Positions 54,393-64,000 of a stretch of 64,000 nucleotides of DNA are shown here, one piece after another; within the stretch, counting starts at the first letter, position 1; the number at the start of each line of letters is the position of its first letter. The notes beneath the pieces were generated by a model. The model searched no databases. It saw only the letters and a list, made by a program, of their open reading frames with translations, and was not told the origin of the DNA. Source of the DNA: Lolium rigidum (taxonomy: Eukaryota; Streptophyta; Magnoliopsida; Poales; Poaceae); the NCBI RefSeq assembly GCF_022539505.1, contig NC_061513.1, positions 178,280,017 to 178,344,016 of the forward strand. Reading direction: 5' to 3'. Made by a program: the position numbers and the translations under genes.

Positions 54393-55999
54393 TGATACGT
54401 CTCAAACGTATCTATAATTTCTTATGTTCCATGCTAGTTTTATGATGATACTCACATGTTATATACACACTTTATGTCATTATTATGCATTTTCCGGCAC
54501 TAACCTGTTGACGAGATGCCGAAGAGCCAGTTGATGTTTTCTGCTGTTTTTGGTTTCAGAAATCCTACAAAGGAAATATTCTCGGAATTGGACGAAATCA
54601 ACGCCCAGGGTCTTATTTTTCCACGAAGCTTCCAGAAGACCGAAAGGGATACGAAGTGGGGCGACGAGGCGCCGCCACCATAGGGCCGCACGGCCAGAGG
54701 GGGGCCCGCACCGCCCTATGGTGTGGGCCCCTCGTCAGCCCTCCGACTCTGCCCTTCCGCCTACTTATAGCCTTCGTCGTGAAAACCCCTGTACCGAGAG
54801 CCACGATACGGAAAACCTTCCAGAGACGCCGCCGCCGCCAATCCCATCTCGGGGGATTCAGGAGATCGCCTCCGGCACCCTGCCGGAGAGGGGAATCATC
54901 TCCCGGAGGACTCTTCATCACCATGATCGCCTCCGGATTGATGTGTGAGTAGTTCACCCCTGGACTATGGGTCCATAGCAGTAGCTAGATGGTTGTATTC
55001 TCCTCATTGTGCTATCATGTTAGATCTTGTGAGCTGCCTATCATGATCAAGATCATCTATTTGTAATGCTACATGTTGTGTTTGTTGGGATCCGATGAAT
55101 ATGGAATACTATGTCAAGTTGATTATCAATCTATCATATATATGTTGTTTATGTTCTTGCATGCTCTCCGTTGCTAGTAGAGGCTCGGCCAAGTTGATAC
55201 TTGTAACCCCAACAGGGAGTATTTATGCTCGATAGTGGGTTCATGCCTCCATTGAATGCGGGACGATGTGACGGAAAGTTCTAAGGTTGTGGATGTGCTT
55301 GTTGCCACTAGGGATAAAACATCAATGCTTTGTCTAAGGATATTTGTGTTGATTACATTACGCACCATACTTAATGCAATTGTCTCGTTGTTTGCAACTT
55401 AATACTGGAAGGGGTGCGGATGCTAACTCGAAGGTGGACTTTTTAGGCATAGATGCATGTCTGGATAGCGGTCTATGTACTTTGTCGTAATGCCCTGATT
55501 AAATCTCATAGTAGTCATCGTGATATGTATGTGCATTGTTATGCCCTCTCTATCTGTCAATTGCCCAACTGTAATTCGTTCACCCAACATGCTATTTATC
55601 TTATCGGAGAGACACCACTAGTGAACTGTGGACCCCGGTCCATTCTTTTACATTTGAAATACAATCTACTGCAAACTCTGTTCTTTCATCGTTCTTCGCA
55701 AACAAACATCATTTTCCACACCATACGTTTAATCCTTTGTTTACAGCAAGCCAGTGAGATTGACAACCTCACTGTTAAGTTGGGGCAAAGTATTGTGATT
55801 GTGTTGTGCAGGTTCCACGTTGGCGACGGAATCCCTGGTGTTGCGCCGCACTACACTCCGTCAGCAACAACCTTCACGTGGTCCTTGACTCCTACTGGTT
55901 CGATAACCTTGGTTTCTTACTGAGGGAAAACTTGCTGCTGTACGCATCACACCTTCCTCTTGGGGTTCCCAACAGACGTGTGTCAACTACACGCCAGCA
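54393..55999 (+). repeat. 5' LTR of E4 (1,607 bp)
   Basis: TGATACGTCTCAAACGTATC ... ACACGCCAGCA. A handful of differences from the 3' LTR. GC-rich at 54,650-54,900. Confidence 0.85.
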
Positions 56000-56009
56000 A
56001 GATATTTTC

Positions 56010-56027
56010 TGGCGCCGTTGCCGGGGA
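56010..56027 (+). other. Primer-binding site of E4 (tRNA-Asp)
   Basis: TGGCGCCGTTGCCGGGGA, perfect complement of the plant tRNA-Asp(GTC) 3' end, ten bases after the LTR. Confidence 0.92.
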
Positions 56028-56253
56028 GATCAAGACACGCTGCAAGGGAGTCTCCCACATCCAATCTCTTTACTTTGTTTTTGTCTTGCTTTACTTTATT
56101 TTATTTACTGCTTTGTTTGTTCTCTATATCAAATATACAAAAAAATAGTTACTTTCTTTACTTTATTTATTGTCTTGTTAGCGTTCTCTATATTAAAAAC
56201 ACAAAAAAATTAGTTACTTGCATTTACTTTATTTACCTTTTGTTTAATTCATC

Positions 56254-56898
56254 ATGTTTCCTCCTAAATACATTCTGAAAGATATACCGGTAGGACAAGG
56301 GTCTATCATTGGAAGAGATAATATATAAGATTTTTTCACTCATGTTAGTACGGTTGAAGATTTTGAAGATAGACACTTGGTAGAACTTGCTCCTACTTAT
56401 GAAATTGCTGCTGCTTCTTTAGTACACATGTTGGAAGCTAGATTTGTTAATCTTAACCCCGTAATGCAACATATGTTTCTTACACTCTGTGATATGGAGG
56501 AAGGAGAAAAGAAAGATTTTGTCTTAGAAACCCTTCTTAAAGAATTTGGTGATGTAGCAAGAGAAGCTAGAAAAATCTTTATTAAATATAAGATGCTTGG
56601 CTTTTATACCAATTTTGCTAGTACCCTTGAAAAAATGGAAAAAGATAGATTAAAGTACACTAATAAAGTTAATTGTGAAGGAGAGATTAAGACATCAATA
56701 CCTTGCAAGCTCTTAGGAATGTGCAAGGCACTAGAAAAGAATTATGATTGGATTGTTCCTGAAAATTTGTTTGATGAGAATAGCAAGCCTAAGAGTAATG
56801 AAAAAGGGGCCTCTGAAACTTACATAGATAAGATACAATGCATAGTTGAGAAAAATCCAAACCCCTCTGTTGATGCTTCATATCTTGATAATACTTGA
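56254..56898 (+). pseudogene. Type B ORF of E4 with one nonsense codon
   Basis: A 645-base frame from an ATG to TGA (214 codons), interrupted only by TAA at codon 25 (56,326-56,328), where E3 has GAA. The rest is open: VELAPTYEIAAASLVHMLEA, KKDFVLETLLKEFGDVAREA, NFASTLEKMEKDRLKYTNKV, ending VDASYLDNT. It is rich in Lys, Glu and Leu and probably helical. There is no zinc knuckle, protease or membrane segment. It sits in the gag position and is unrelated in sequence to type A. Translation from a later start could still give a shorter product. Function unknown. Confidence 0.6.
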
Positions 56899-57599
56899 TT
56901 CACACTTTCTGCGCCTAGCTGAAAGGCGTTAAAGGAAAGCGCTTATGGGAGACAACCCATTATTTTACTTCTGCACTTTTATTTTATATTTGAGTCTTGG
57001 AAGTTGTTACTACTGTAGCAACCTCTCCTTATCTTTATTTTATTGCATTGTTGTGCCAAGTAAAGTCTTTGATAGTAGGGTTGATACTAGATTTGGATTA
57101 CTGCGCAGAAACAGATTTCTTACTGTCACGAAATTAAGCAGCCCCGTCTGTAGGTAATTTAGAAAAATCTGCCAATTTACGTGCGTGATCCTCAGATATG
57201 TACGCAACTTTCATTCAATTTGAGCTTTTTCATCTGAGCAAGTTAAGTGCCCCAGACAAATTCGTCTTTACGGACTGTTCCGTTTTGACAGATTCTGCCT
57301 TTTATTTCGCATTGCCTGTTTTGCTATGTTTGATGGATTTCTTTGTTCCATTAACTTTCAGTAGCTTTGTGCAATGTCCAGAAGTGTTAAGAATGATTAT
57401 GTCACCTCTGAATATGTGAATTTTTGATTATGCACTAACCCTCTAATGAGTTTGTTTTGAGTTTGGTGTGGAGGAAGTTTTCAAGGGTCAAGAGAGGAGG
57501 ATGATACAATATGATCAAGAAGAGTGAAAAGTCTAAGCTTGGGGATGCCCCCGTGGTTCATCCCTACATATTTAAAGAAGACTCAAGCATCTAAGATTG

Positions 57600-57618
57600 G
57601 GGATGCCCAAGGCATCCC
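57600..57618 (+). other. Conserved hairpin (E4)
   Basis: GGGATGCC-CAA-GGCATCCC, the sense-strand form of the hairpin at 727 and 49,194. Here the upstream word is AAGATTGGGGATGC, and a second AAGCTTGGGGATGC lies about 65 bases before. Confidence 0.5.
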
Positions 57619-58043
57619 TTCTTCATCGACAACTTATCAGGTCACCTCTAGTGAAACTATATTTTTATCCGTCACATCTTATGTGCTTTACTTGGAGCGT
57701 CTGTTTGTTTTTGTTTTTGTTTTTGTTTTTGTTTGAATAAAATCGGATCCTAGCATTCCTTGTTTGGGAGAGAGACACGCTCCGCTGTTACATATGAACA
57801 CATGTGTTCTTAGCTTTACTTTTTGATGTTCATGGCGAAGGTTGAAACTGCTTCGTTCATTGTTATTTGGTTGGAAACAGAAAATGCTTCATGTGGTAAT
57901 CAGTATAATGTCTTGAATAATTTGATACTTGGCAATTGTTGTGCTCATATAGATAATGTTTAAGCTCTTGCAACATGTACTTTGCACCTATTAATGAAGA
58001 ACTACATAGAGCTTGTTAAAATTTGGTTTGCATGATTGGTCTC

Positions 58044-58292
58044 TTAGAGTCTAGATATTTTCTGGTGAGGTGTTTGAACAACAAGGAGACAATGTAGAGT
58101 CTTATAATGCTTGCAATATGTTCTGATGTAAGTTTTGCTGTACCGGTTTATACTTGAGTTTGCTTCAAACAACGTTGCTAGCCTAAGCCTTGTATTGAGA
58201 GGGATTACTTCTCGTGCATCCAAATCCTTGAGCCAAAAACTATGCCATTTGTGTCCACCATACCTACCTACTACATGGTATTTCTCTGCCAT
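58044..58292 (-). CDS. 80-residue ORF antisense to E4
   Basis: 82 codons on the strand opposite to E4, homologous to 55-297 and 45,332-45,574: VGRYGGHKWHSFWLKDLDAR, then SKTYIRTYCKHYKTLHCLLV. The frame is kept in three of five copies of the block in this window. Function and expression unknown. Confidence 0.25.
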   Translation of the reverse strand: MAEKYHVVGRYGGHKWHSFWLKDLDAREVIPLNTRLRLATLFEANSSINRYSKTYIRTYCKHYKTLHCLLVVQTPHQKISRL

Positions 58293-59502
58293 TCCAAAGT
58301 AAATTATTTGAGTGCTACCTTTAAAATTTCATTCCTTGTCTTTGCAATATATAGCTCATGGGAAAATAGCCTTAAAAACTATTGTGGTAAAGAATATGTA
58401 GCTTATGTATCTTATTTCTTATAAGTTGCTTGTTGAGCAGTAACCATGTTTCTGGGGACGCCACCAACTATTACACCTTTGTTGAATATCATGTGAGTTG
58501 CTATGCATGTTCGTCTTGTCTGAAGTAAGGGTGGTTTATCATGATCAAATGGTTTGAGTATGCATATTGTTAGAGAAGAACATTGGGCCGCTAACTAAAA
58601 CCATGAATCATGGTGGAAGTTTCAGTTTGGACATCAATCCTCAATCTCTTATGAGAATATTATCTATTGTTGAATGCTTATGCATTAAAGAGGAGTCCAT
58701 TATCTGTTGTCTATGTTGTCCCGGTATGGATGTCTAAGTTGAGAATAATCGAAAGCGAGAAATCCAATGCGAACTTTCTCCTTAGACCTCTGTACAGGCG
58801 GCATGGAGGTACTCCTTTGTGACACTTGGTTGAAACATATGTTATGCAATGATAATCCATGTAAATCCAAGCTAATTAGGACAAGGTGCGAGCACTATTG
58901 GTAATCTATGCATGAGACTTGCAACTTATAGGATGTCTTATACATAACACATATGATTTATTACTACCGTTGATAAAATTGTTTCTATGTTTTCAAAATG
59001 AAAAGCTCTAGCACAAAAATAGTAATCCATGCTTCCCTCTGCGAAGGGCCTTTCTTCTACTTTATTGTTGAGTCAGTTTACCTACTTCTTCTTATCTTAG
59101 AAGCAAACACTTGTGTGAACTGTGTGCATTGATTCTTACATGTTTACCTATTGCACTTGTTATATTACTTTGTGTTGACAATTATCCATGAGATAAACAT
59201 GTTGAAGTTGAAAGCAACTGCTGAAACTTATATCTTCCTTTGTGTTGCTTCAAAACTCTCTACTAAGAATTTATTGCTTTATGAGTTAACTCTTATGCAA
59301 GTCTTATTGATGCTTGTCTTGAAAGTACTATTCATGAAAAGTCATTGCTATATGATTCAGTTGTTTATTCATTGTCTTTACCATTGCTTCGAATCACTTC
59401 ATTCATCTCATATGCTTTACAATAGTATTGATCAAGATTATGATAGCATGCCACTTCAGAAATTATCCTTGTTATCGTTTACCTACTCGAGGGTGAGTAG
59501 GA

Positions 59503-59520
59503 ACTAAGCTTGGGGATGCT
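59503..59520 (+). other. Polypurine tract of E4
   Basis: ACTAAGCTTGGGGATGCT immediately before TGATACGTC of the 3' LTR. Confidence 0.75.
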
Positions 59521-61123
59521 TGATACGTCTCAAACGTATCTATAATTTCTTATGTTCCATGCTACTTTTATGATGATACTCACATGTTTTATACACACTT
59601 TATGTCATTATTATGCATTTTCCGGCACTAACCTATTGACGAGATGCCGAAGAGCCAGTTGATGTTTTCTGCTGTTTTTGGTTTCAGAAATCCTACAAAG
59701 GAAATATTCTCGGAATTGGACGAAATCAACGCCCAGGGTCTTATTTTTCCACGAAGCTTCCAGAAGACCAAAAGGGATACGAAGTGGGGCGACGAGGCGC
59801 CGCCACCATAGGGCCGCGTGGCCAGAGGGGGGCCCGCGCCGCCCTATGGTGTGGGCCCCTCGTCAGCCCTCCGACTCTGCCCTTCCGCCTACTTATAGCT
59901 TTCGTCGTGAAAACCCCTATACCGAGAGCCACGATACGGAAAACCTTCCAGAGACGCCACCGCCGCCAATCCCATCTCGGGGGATTCAGGAGATCGCCTC
60001 CGGCACCCTGCCGGAGAGGGGAATCATCTCCCGGAGGACTCTTCATCACCATGATCGCCTCCGGATTGATGTGTGAGTAGTTCACCCCTGGACTATGGGT
60101 CCATAGCAGTAGCTAGATGGTTGTCTTCTCCTCATTGTGCTATCATGTTAGATCTTGTGAGCTGCCTATCATGATCAAGATCATCTATTTGTAATGCTAC
60201 ATGTTGTGTTTGTTGGGATCCGATGAATATGGAATACTATGTCAAGTTGATTATCAATCTATCATATATATGTTGTTTATGTTCTTGCATGCTCTCCGTT
60301 GCTAGTAGAGGCTCTGGCCAAGTTGATACTTGTAACTCCAAGAGGGAGTATTTATGCTCGATAGTGGGTTCATGCCTCCATTGAATCTGGGACGAGTGAC
60401 GGAAAGTTCTAAGGTTGTGGATGTGCTGTTGCCACTAGGGATAAAACATCAATGCTTTGTCTAAGGATATTTGTGTTGATTACATTACGCACCATACTTA
60501 ATGCAATTGTCCGTTGTTTGCAACTTAATACCGGAAGGGGTGCGGATGCTAACCCGAAGGTGGACTTTTTAGGCATAGATGCATGCTGGATAGCGGTCTA
60601 TGTACTTTGTCGTAATGCCCTGATTAAATCTCATAGTAGTCATCGTGATATGTATGTGCATTGTTATGCCCTCTCTATCTGTCAATTGCCCAACTGTAAT
60701 TCATTCACCCAACATGCTATTTATCTTATCGGAGAGACACCACTAGTGAACTGTGGACCCCGGTCCATTCTTTTACATCTGAAATACAATCTACTGCAAA
60801 CTCTGTTCTTTAGTGTTCTTCACAAACAAACATCATTTTCCACACCATACGTTTAATCCTTTGTTTACAGCAAGCCGGTGAGATTGACAACCTCACTGTT
60901 AAGTTGGGGCAAAGTATTGTGATTGTGTTGTGCAGGTTCCACGTTGGCGCCGGAATCCCTGGTGTTGCGCCGCACTACACTCCATCACCAACAACCTTCA
61001 CATGTTCCTTGACTCCTACTGGTTCGATAACCTTGGTTTTTTACTGAGGGAAAGATTGCTGCTGTACGCATCACACCTTCCTCTTGGGGTTTCCAACAGA
61101 CGTGTGTCAACTACACGCCAGCA
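59521..61123 (+). repeat. 3' LTR of E4 (1,603 bp)
   Basis: Same ends as 54,393-55,999. Confidence 0.85.
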
Positions 61124-61128
61124 GCGTC

Positions 61129-61560
61129 ACAATAACTTTTCTCGTATCGTGGCTCTCGGTACTAGGGTTTTACCGACGGAGAGAATAAATAGGCGAAAGG
61201 GCAGAGTCGGAGGGCGGCCGAGGGGCCCACCCCATAGCTGGGCGCGCCCCCCTCCTGGCCACGCCACCAGGTGGTGTGGGGCCCCCTTGGCCCCTCTCCG
61301 TATTTCTTTCGGTGTTCTGGTAGGCTCCGTGGAAAATAAGACCGTGGGCTTTTGTTTCGTCCAATTTCGAGAATATTTCCTGTGTAAGATTTCTGAAACC
61401 AAAAATAGCAGAAAACAGGAACTGGCGCTTCAGCATCTTGTTAATAGGTTAGTGCCGGAAAATGCATCAAAATGATATAAAGTGTATATAATACATGTGA
61501 GTATTGTCATAAAACTAGCATGGAACATAAGAAATTATAAATACGTTTGAGACGTATCAT
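61129..61560 (-). repeat. 5' LTR of E3, second segment
   Basis: Resumes after the GCGTC duplication and continues TCTCGTATCGTGGCTCTCGG to GAGACGTATCA at 61,560. Its order matches the reverse complement of E4 54,393-54,830. Confidence 0.8.
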
Positions 61561-63455
61561 GCCACTTGTAGGATTTTGGGCCTCCTGCTTTCTCCGTTTG
61601 CGTGATTTCAAAGCTTCATATCATCAGCCTTCATAAAATATTGATCCTCTCCATTCGACTCCATATAGGTCCCTGAAAGTAGAAAAAAATACACAAACTA
61701 GTAGATTCATGTTCTGCATAGTTATAATTAAAATAAAGGGGATCATTGGAAAATCCCCCAAAACAATATAAAATATTGATATAACCTTATATGAGATGCA
61801 AATATGAAGGAATATGTGGCAATAAACTACAAAGTTTATGTATGCATTTTAGATGCATCGGATGGCAACAACTCCTTGTGTACCAACTCATTGGAATTCC
61901 AAGTGCAGGGTGTTCTAGAAAACGTCTTTTCCCCACAAGGATGACTCGAGGGTTTATATCGAACTCTTGGAGAATTGGTGAAGAACTTCCCTCCTCTTCC
62001 TCTTCAAACAATCTAAAAAATAAAATGTAATGCCTTGTGTTCGCAACTCCATTGTGTGGTTGTCAAGTACAAGGTTTTGTGTAAGTAAACTGAAATAAAC
62101 TTGCAAAGAAATGAAAATTAAAAACAATCTATCACTAGGAAATAAAGTAAAAACAATATAGTAAAGGTGTTTTTGGATTTTTAGTTGGATTTGCTAATAG
62201 TAAAGTATTTTTTTGTATTTTTGAAATTAATAAGTACTGGAAATGTAAGGGATGATAAAACCAATGTAAAGGTGTTTCTTATGATAGAAAATGGATCGGG
62301 GTTCATGGTTTCACATGTCGTTGTCTCATAAAGGTGCAATGGACATAAAACAATTCACAATCGATATAATAAGCATTCATATGGGCATCGCGTACTAACA
62401 TATATAGAGATGATGCAACACATCTCTGTTATACTCCTCCAGAAAGGAAAAACTCCATACAATATAGAATTAAGAATAAACAGAGTATTGCCTTAGGTAC
62501 TATGACATGATGTTTGAATATTAAATATGCTACTTTGAACAAACTAGATCACTCAGATTGTCACTAGATGAAACTATAGCACATGCATTCACTTAATCCC
62601 TAGTGAGGTAACAAAAGAAAGGTAAAAATCATAGTAGATCATGAATTTGGTGTCACTATTCAATCACCACCATCATGTTACTCCATCTAATACACACGTT
62701 CCTCCACACATATTCTCTCATACAAGTTGGATCAAAACAAGTACTAAAGAAAGGGTACATAATATGAATCTACTCATACATCTCACACATAAGAGAATCC
62801 AATCTTAATATCAACTCATCGAATCGAGGTCCACCACAAGGGAATTACATAGACGATCATAATCATGTTGGGCAGCTCATATGGTACTAAATCATTCATA
62901 TAACAAGAGAGATATAGATCAAGCTACTTCCACAAAACCATAGTCCAGAGGTCGATTACTCCCTCTTCATCTTGGTGGTGTTGATGTAGATCTCGGAGAG
63001 GGTTGATATCCCACCGATAGAGGTCCCCCCTCCAATCTTCATTCGTTCTAACTCTATTTAGGTGTTTCTATGTTACGCTCTGCCTCCTTTCCGAGATGCA
63101 TCAGGTAACCTTTATATAGGCATTTTCATGTCAAGACAACCAGGTAGGGCTTTGTATGGACGGTTGCAGACACTCGAGGAGGGAAAGAGATGGTGTGGCG
63201 CGGCCAGGGGTGGTGGCCGCACCACCCATGCTCGTTTGTCCTTCGGACATTCATTCATGAGATTCCAAGACTCCAAAATGTTCATCTTCATGAAATATTA
63301 ATCCTCAAAAAATCCTAGATCCATTTAACTTTGTATAGATCCGTGAAAATAAAAAATACACAAACATGGATTTCCTGTTCTGCATAGTTATAACCAAAAT
63401 AAAGGACTATCATTGAAAAATCCCTAAAACAATATAAAACATGAATATAATATAA
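61561..63455 (-). repeat. Diverged LTR-like repeat, probably minus strand
   Basis: A segment of about 160 bp at 61,630-61,788 recurs at 63,288-63,452 (GTTCTGCATAGTTATAA, AAAACAATATAAAA). Between them the order of landmarks follows that of the E-family LTRs: TTATATCGAACTCTTGGAG, a CATGTCGTTGTCTCATAAAG-type block, a CCATAGTCCAGAGGTCGATT block and a GC-rich end. I cannot place exact LTR ends. It may be two LTRs joined by recombination, or one LTR next to the end of another. Confidence 0.45.
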
Positions 63456-63864
63456 CTCTTCTTACGAAGAATTATTTGTTGAAAAGAAAGAAACCAAATG
63501 CATGTTGAGCGAGGGGTGGAAGAAGCCACCGTAGGGAAGGCTTATGTTCAATGTGGATGAAATCGTATGCCTTGAGAGAAGGATTAGTTGTTGGCCAATC
63601 TTGAAGTAACATTTTTATTATCCACTAGTTACATGCAGGTAGTAGATACAATAAAGAACAGGGGATTTTCGGCAGCCTGATTAGCGGTAATATAGGAGGT
63701 CTATAACATTCTTTGGAGAGTTTTGATCAATAGAGCTGTGTAAGAGGGAGGCCAATCAGGTGACACACGAGCTTGCTAGGGATGCTTAGTAACTGAGTCG
63801 ATGAACCCCTAGGTTTATTATTTACCGCACATGGCTTTACGTAAAAAAATATATAGAAAATTAA
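63456..63864. other. Unassigned segment
   Basis: AT-rich, with no supported gene, RNA or repeat structure that I can see. Confidence 0.3.
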
Positions 63865-64000
63865 GAGCATCTCCAGTCGCGTCCCCCAAACCGCGCCGGA
63901 TTGAGCGTTTAGGGGACGTGTTTTGTTCGTGCCGCCTTTGGGGGACGTCGCTCCCCAGCCGCGTCCCCCAAACGCCGCCCCCAATGAAAAATTCAAATTT
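63865..64000. mobile_element. Left end of a Harbinger-type element
   Basis: GAGCATCTCCAGTCGCGTCC preceded by TTAA, with a probable TAA or TTA target duplication. GAGCATCTCCA is a usual terminus of PIF/Harbinger elements and their MITEs in grasses. GTCCCCCAAA-type words recur in both orientations nearby. The right end lies outside the window. Confidence 0.55.

Larger units (their letters stand above)
54393..61123 (+). mobile_element. E4: complete non-autonomous E-family element, type B
   Basis: Plus-strand element of 6,731 bp: 5' LTR 54,393-55,999, primer site 56,010-56,027, ORF 56,254-56,898, non-coding region, polypurine tract 59,503-59,520, 3' LTR 59,521-61,123. Flanks are GCGTA (54,388-54,392) and GCGTC (61,124-61,128), a duplication with one mismatch; the uninterrupted LTR sequence predicts GCGTC. 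LTRs are nearly identical, so insertion is recent. It sits in the LTR of E3, its own family, in opposite orientation. Confidence 0.88.

Overview
This window is a nested stack of transposable elements from a large grass genome. I found no intact host gene. The repeat types fit a pooid grass of the wheat/barley/rye/oat kind: Gypsy elements primed by tRNA-Asp, LTRs that open TGATACGTC, a TR-GAG-like Copia element, a Stowaway MITE and a GAGCATCTCC Harbinger-type end. Species cannot be fixed by eye. A 100-base N run (44,905-45,004) shows that this is a scaffolded assembly.

Layout. 1-3,927: the 5' part of a minus-strand, tRNA-Asp-primed, non-autonomous LTR retrotransposon (here E1), inserted into the pol of a Tat-lineage Gypsy element (3,928-13,176, plus strand). 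The Tat element has a broken pol and, on the opposite strand behind it, a multi-exon gene whose splice sites are still readable. The Tat 3' LTR abuts a truncated 5' LTR of a gag-only Copia element (13,177-33,878). The Copia 3' LTR is split at a GTAGC target duplication by a solo LTR (21,215-33,270). That solo LTR is itself split at a CTCGA duplication by a complete 10.5-kb minus-strand Athila-like Gypsy element (22,196-32,736).

33,879-45,004: an older mosaic. It holds an LTR-like fragment, a minus-strand non-autonomous Helitron, a Mutator-type MITE with a 10-bp target duplication, a Gypsy polyprotein remnant carrying a solo LTR of the Athila family (TCCCC duplication), a tandem array of about 4.6 copies of a 0.61-0.66-kb AT-rich monomer with a Stowaway MITE in one unit, a 153-bp direct repeat, and the start of another LTR running into the N gap.

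45,118-61,560: three more members of the E family. E3 (minus) is the host. E2 (minus) lies in its internal region and lost its outer 5' LTR through a deletion with 4-bp microhomology. E4 (plus, complete) lies inside the E3 5' LTR, which makes a long inverted repeat. 61,561-64,000 holds another LTR-like repeat and the first end of a Harbinger-type element.

How the parts relate. The Athila element carries gag, protease, RT/RNase H and integrase sequence. The E elements carry only one small ORF each (type A or type B), yet share with Athila the tRNA-Asp type primer site and a block of about 125 bp in the 3' internal region. This suggests, but does not prove, that the E family borrows the machinery of Athila-type partners. 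All pol genes here are broken, so none of these copies looks autonomous now.
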